Positions 36,155-39,057 of a DNA stretch of 39,057 bases are shown piece after piece. The translations under genes and the position numbers were made by a program. The DNA comes from an uncultured Lachnospiraceae bacterium (lineage in GTDB: Bacteria; Bacillota; Clostridia; Lachnospirales; Lachnospiraceae). Within the stretch, counting starts at the first letter, position 1. The number at the start of each line of letters is the position of its first letter. The notes under the pieces are model-generated. The model was not told the DNA's origin. It searched no databases and saw only the letters and a list, made by a program, of their open reading frames with translations. The DNA is taken from NCBI GenBank assembly GCA_947631605.1, contig CANRMC010000008.1:1-39057 (forward strand), written 5' to 3'.

Positions 36155-37743
36155 ACATTCAACCACCTTTCAAGAAGTTTTGAATAGCAACTCTTTTTGA
36201 TATAGTTTTGCAGTGTGCGTGAGTAATTCAAAGGGTTAATTAAACGTACTTCAAAACAATAAGGAATAATATCGAACACAAGTAATTCACACAGTTTTCG
36301 CTCGTCGGAAACATTAATAGCCTTAACGTTTATCACCTTTTCGCAATAATTGAGTTCTTTCAGAATGCGTATCAGTATCGTTTCATAGCGATTTGAGTAA
36401 TACTTACATTCCGGTTCATACTCTTCTTCTTCAATTGTTGACGGGTCTTCATCTGGAAATGATTTGATAAATAACTCCATTACTTTAATTGCCCCGATAA
36501 AGTTACAGTATGCGTTTAGATCTTCAGATAAATATTTCAGTGTCTTACTATAACTATAAGTTAGAAAGATAATTTTGTTTTTATAGTCATCGGTTATTGT
36601 CAGTAAAATGGTATCATTGAAATTTCCCAAAAAATTGTCAATAACAACAATCCTTTTACTGGTTTCTAATAAGTCTCGCAAAGTCCTTTCGGTTATATCA
36701 GATGTGAAAGAAATACGGCTAACATCCGGCGTACCTATAAGCGCATTGGCAACACAACTCACCAGCGTCATAGAAATTGCTCTATCGCATACAATTGGTC
36801 TTCCTTGAAACAAGATATCTGAAAGATAATGAGACAGAATGTCTCTTGTCGGGATATCAGGTTCATTTTTAATGCCTATACTTTCAAGATTATACTGCAG
36901 ATAATCTATAAATTCGTTCATATCAATAGGATGTAACGGGTGCGTAAAAACTTTAGGAAGCAACTCTTTTTTATGCTCTTCCATTAGCTTCCTTCGTAGT
37001 GAAATCTCTAATTCATTTTTTTCTTTTATAATCTCACAGATTTCGTCTTGTAAAGCCGTCAGTTTCTCATTCAGAGAAGCATTGTGCTTTTTTAATTCTT
37101 CTACGTCGCTTCTGTACTTGTCGAGATTGCATTGCGCATCCTTATAAAGAGAGTCGATTTTTTTTAGTTCATCATTTTTTTCGTTAAGTTTCTTTATTTG
37201 AGAAGTAGCCTCATCTAATCGGCGTGTGCTTTTGGCAATCGCCGATTTACTTGCGCTTTTGTATTCATTTAATTCTTGCAAGGTTTTTTCTAGTTCATCT
37301 TCGATTTTCTGTAATTTTTCATCGTAATCATTCAATAGACTAATTATGTTTTGAATTAGGACAATATCTTCATCGGAGAATTCTTTTTCTGACAACTTGA
37401 AATACGCCGATATATTATTCACAAAAAACGACTGAGAAAGTGCTCGTATGTAAGATGAAATCTCAGTTTCGCCATCTTTTTGATAATCTGAAATTGCTTC
37501 AGAAATCTCAACCAACCATTCGTTGACAATGTGTTCGACGAATGATGAAATAAAACTGTTTTGTCTAAATTTGACCATCAATTTTACAGTGGTCTCCATT
37601 TTTAGTGCGGTTGCACGAAATCTCGGGCGAATTTTAAAAAACTCCTTTGGGTTCTTTTTGAAATACTCTATTATTGTTCCATGAGGAATAGCAGCACAAA
37701 TACGGCTGTATTCTTCATTAGTTAAAACTGAAAAATCACTCAT
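36151..37743 (-). CDS. Coiled-coil protein with degenerate NTPase-like C-terminal half
   Basis: The product (530 aa) has a helical N-terminal domain (1-130), then a long heptad-rich coiled coil at about 140-262 (EKLQKIEDELEKTLQELNEY). The rest has an alternating strand-helix pattern: a strand (GRPIVCD, 314-320) and helix, a strand ending in acid (RIVVIDN, 364-370), and a strand IIFLTYS (391-397). That order resembles a P-loop NTPase of the AAA or McrB kind, but no GKS/GKT Walker A is visible, so the site is degenerate or the likeness is false. Cys-rich EPECKYY follows. It overlaps the upstream gene by eight bases and the downstream one by four. It may be a sensor or scaffold for the helicase; this is inference. 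Confidence 0.85.
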   Translation of the reverse strand: MSDFSVLTNEEYSRICAAIPHGTIIEYFKKNPKEFFKIRPRFRATALKMETTVKLMVKFRQNSFISSFVEHIVNEWLVEISEAISDYQKDGETEISSYIRALSQSFFVNNISAYFKLSEKEFSDEDIVLIQNIISLLNDYDEKLQKIEDELEKTLQELNEYKSASKSAIAKSTRRLDEATSQIKKLNEKNDELKKIDSLYKDAQCNLDKYRSDVEELKKHNASLNEKLTALQDEICEIIKEKNELEISLRRKLMEEHKKELLPKVFTHPLHPIDMNEFIDYLQYNLESIGIKNEPDIPTRDILSHYLSDILFQGRPIVCDRAISMTLVSCVANALIGTPDVSRISFTSDITERTLRDLLETSKRIVVIDNFLGNFNDTILLTITDDYKNKIIFLTYSYSKTLKYLSEDLNAYCNFIGAIKVMELFIKSFPDEDPSTIEEEEYEPECKYYSNRYETILIRILKELNYCEKVINVKAINVSDERKLCELLVFDIIPYCFEVRLINPLNYSRTLQNYIKKSCYSKLLERWLNV

Positions 37744-39010
37744 TTTTTTTACCTGTTATTAGTTTTTCAACTGCAACGTTAATACGTTTTGTGCATTTAC
37801 AATAATCTAAATAGTTACTGAGAGTTTGTGGCAATGAAACTGACGATATCTCTTGATACTCTTTAGTAATCCAAAAATTTGAAATAATTTCAAAAAACTT
37901 CTCTTCAATCGTTGGTTCCACTGATTCGGGAAAACGAATGATTCGTGTCATAGTATTTCCGAAAAATTCAACAACAAAGGTATCTGGGGTCAAAAAAACT
38001 TTCTGCCCTTCAGTAAGCTTGTTTGCGCCTAATTCAGAATATAGAAAGAATGTATTCGTATCCGGAACGCAAAATGAATCAGTTTCTTCCACTTTTACTT
38101 CTAAAGTTTGAATTGTCGGTGATAACGGTTCTTTAAATATTTCAAGTTCAGCATTCTTCTTAAAAATGTGAATTGCATCATGCAAAGAAACTTTAGTTAT
38201 ATTGTCTGAGATTTTACTGATGTACTTATCTGGTGTGTTTATATTTCCAAGTCCCTGAAATGTAAAGGAGGAATACAAATATAGCTCTGATGAAGAAACT
38301 GCAAGTTTTTCTCCTTTTTCATATGCTGGAGGCCATAGCAATGAAACGCTTTCAGAAAGAACCAAGTCATATCCCCATTCATTAAGAATACTGTCTAACT
38401 TCGCATTCTTACTCTTAAAAGATACAACCATTCCCCATACAGTTGTTGTTCTCTCGAACGGCTCAAATTGAATTTCTTTTTCAATAAGGACGTCCGAAAG
38501 ATTTTTTAATTTGATTTGTGCAGTATTTCTGCCAAGCCATGCGATAAAGTACTTGACCCCAATATAAATAGTTCTACTTCTTATTAGTTTAGCATTAAAA
38601 TCTTCATCATCAGGATTACTGCTCAAAATCTTAAAAAAAGAGGGCGCATCATAATTGAACACATAGTATTCATGCTTTTTGTTATTTAGAGTATTAGAGA
38701 TATAAAAAGGTATTGCTTTTTTATCTAAAATAAATCGTTCTGATATTCCAGCTGAAAATATCGAATGATCTATTTGTGTATTAAAGAATGGTAAAGAGTT
38801 ACGGTTATCTCGAATCTCAAGTAATGCTCCTGCTCTTTCATATTCAGAAATTTCTTCCTCAGAAAAGTTAAAACCAACACTAAAACATTTAGTGTTATTG
38901 CTATAATAGAACTCCACATGTTCTTGCTTATTTCTTCGTCTATATGGAAGATGTATTTTTCCATATTGGCTAAGATATAATGAACCGCTCCCCGTCAAGT
39001 AGACAATCAA
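37736..39010 (-). CDS. Unrecognised first protein of the helicase operon (about 424 aa), uncertain start
   Basis: The family is not recognised. The sequence is beta-rich with many aromatic residues (HEYYVFNYDAPSFFKIL, IYIGVKYFIAWLGRN, WGMVVSFKSKN), repeated acidic stretches and no membrane segment or catalytic motif that I can name. It ends with basic VAVEKLITGKKNE, overlapping the next gene by eight bases. The start is unclear. The open frame begins after a TGA near 39030, its first usual start is a TTG at 39010-39008 without a ribosome binding site, and the next in-frame ATG lies deep inside. An ATG at 39032-39030 is out of frame by one base across a run of seven T. The N-terminus may therefore be wrong, frameshifted or truncated. 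Confidence 0.65.
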   Translation of the reverse strand: MIVYLTGSGSLYLSQYGKIHLPYRRRNKQEHVEFYYSNNTKCFSVGFNFSEEEISEYERAGALLEIRDNRNSLPFFNTQIDHSIFSAGISERFILDKKAIPFYISNTLNNKKHEYYVFNYDAPSFFKILSSNPDDEDFNAKLIRSRTIYIGVKYFIAWLGRNTAQIKLKNLSDVLIEKEIQFEPFERTTTVWGMVVSFKSKNAKLDSILNEWGYDLVLSESVSLLWPPAYEKGEKLAVSSSELYLYSSFTFQGLGNINTPDKYISKISDNITKVSLHDAIHIFKKNAELEIFKEPLSPTIQTLEVKVEETDSFCVPDTNTFFLYSELGANKLTEGQKVFLTPDTFVVEFFGNTMTRIIRFPESVEPTIEEKFFEIISNFWITKEYQEISSVSLPQTLSNYLDYCKCTKRINVAVEKLITGKKNE

Positions 39011-39053
39011 AAAAATAAAAATTCTCTGCCATCAGATTTAGGTTTGGTGGCAG
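39009..39053 (-). other. Hairpin plus T-rich run at the start of the helicase operon
   Basis: On the minus strand CTGCCA and TGGCAG (39048-39053 and 39026-39031) pair, with two more inner pairs, and are followed by TTTTT-A-TTTTTTT (39009-39021). This looks like a rho-independent terminator for a gene beyond the window, but it abuts the first open frame of the operon. No promoter is visible in 39011-39057. Confidence 0.45.
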
Positions 39054-39057
39054 TTTT

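Noticed and set aside
29015..39010. Direct naming of the operon as DISARM, Druantia or BREX
   Set aside because: There is no PLD protein, no separate DUF1998 protein, no DruA or cytosine methyltransferase, and no PglZ or BrxC-like protein; only the helicase type is shared.
28757..39057. Prophage or integrative element carrying the AT-rich operon
   Set aside because: No integrase, transposase, phage structural gene, tRNA attachment site or flanking direct repeat is visible within the window.

Overview
The window looks like a Clostridia chromosome, most likely a Lachnospiraceae-type gut Firmicute. The basis is strong AGGAGG-type ribosome binding sites, the hrcA-grpE-dnaK-dnaJ-prmA-rsmE heat-shock cluster behind a CIRCE element, the ylxM-ffh-rpsP-khpA-rimM-trmD cluster, a DUF6465 protein, a SpoIID-like protein with a peptidoglycan-binding domain, and low-to-medium GC. 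Nearly all genes are on the minus strand; the plus-strand genes are the SpoIID-like gene, an HPr-like gene and a toxin-antitoxin pair. I assign species-level identity to nothing.

Layout. 1-7.4 kb: the 5' part of a secreted Cys-rich protein gene, cysK, a GGDEF signalling protein, a MATE exporter, hisH-hisF with a GNAT gene, and a DUF6465 gene, several with clear sigma-A promoters and two with palindromes at the promoter. 7.5-10.4 kb: a two-component system and a small lipoprotein. 10.4-14.1 kb: the SRP/ribosome-maturation operon driven by a near-consensus promoter. 14.1-17.3 kb: an sce7726-like putative nuclease, the SpoIID-like gene, a zinc-ribbon membrane protein and tRNA-Glu(CTC). 17.3-19.8 kb: mtaB, an HPr-like protein lacking the active histidine, and a RelB/RelE-type pair. 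19.8-28.8 kb: hrcA-grpE-dnaK-dnaJ-prmA-rsmE-cysteine desulfurase-thiI, reading as one tightly packed operon.

The unusual part is 29.0-39.0 kb. This is a visibly AT-rich five-gene minus-strand operon with overlapping or nearly touching genes: an unrecognised 424-aa protein, a coiled-coil protein with a degenerate NTPase-like C-terminal half, an unrecognised 328-aa protein, a 1737-aa DEAH helicase with several Cys clusters and a C-terminal MZB/DUF1998-like region, and a D12-class adenine DNA methyltransferase. The helicase suggests the Druantia/DISARM world of anti-phage systems, but the set of partners matches no system I know with confidence. I regard it as a candidate undescribed or divergent defence system. 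Its upstream end lies at the window edge, where the first gene's start is ambiguous.
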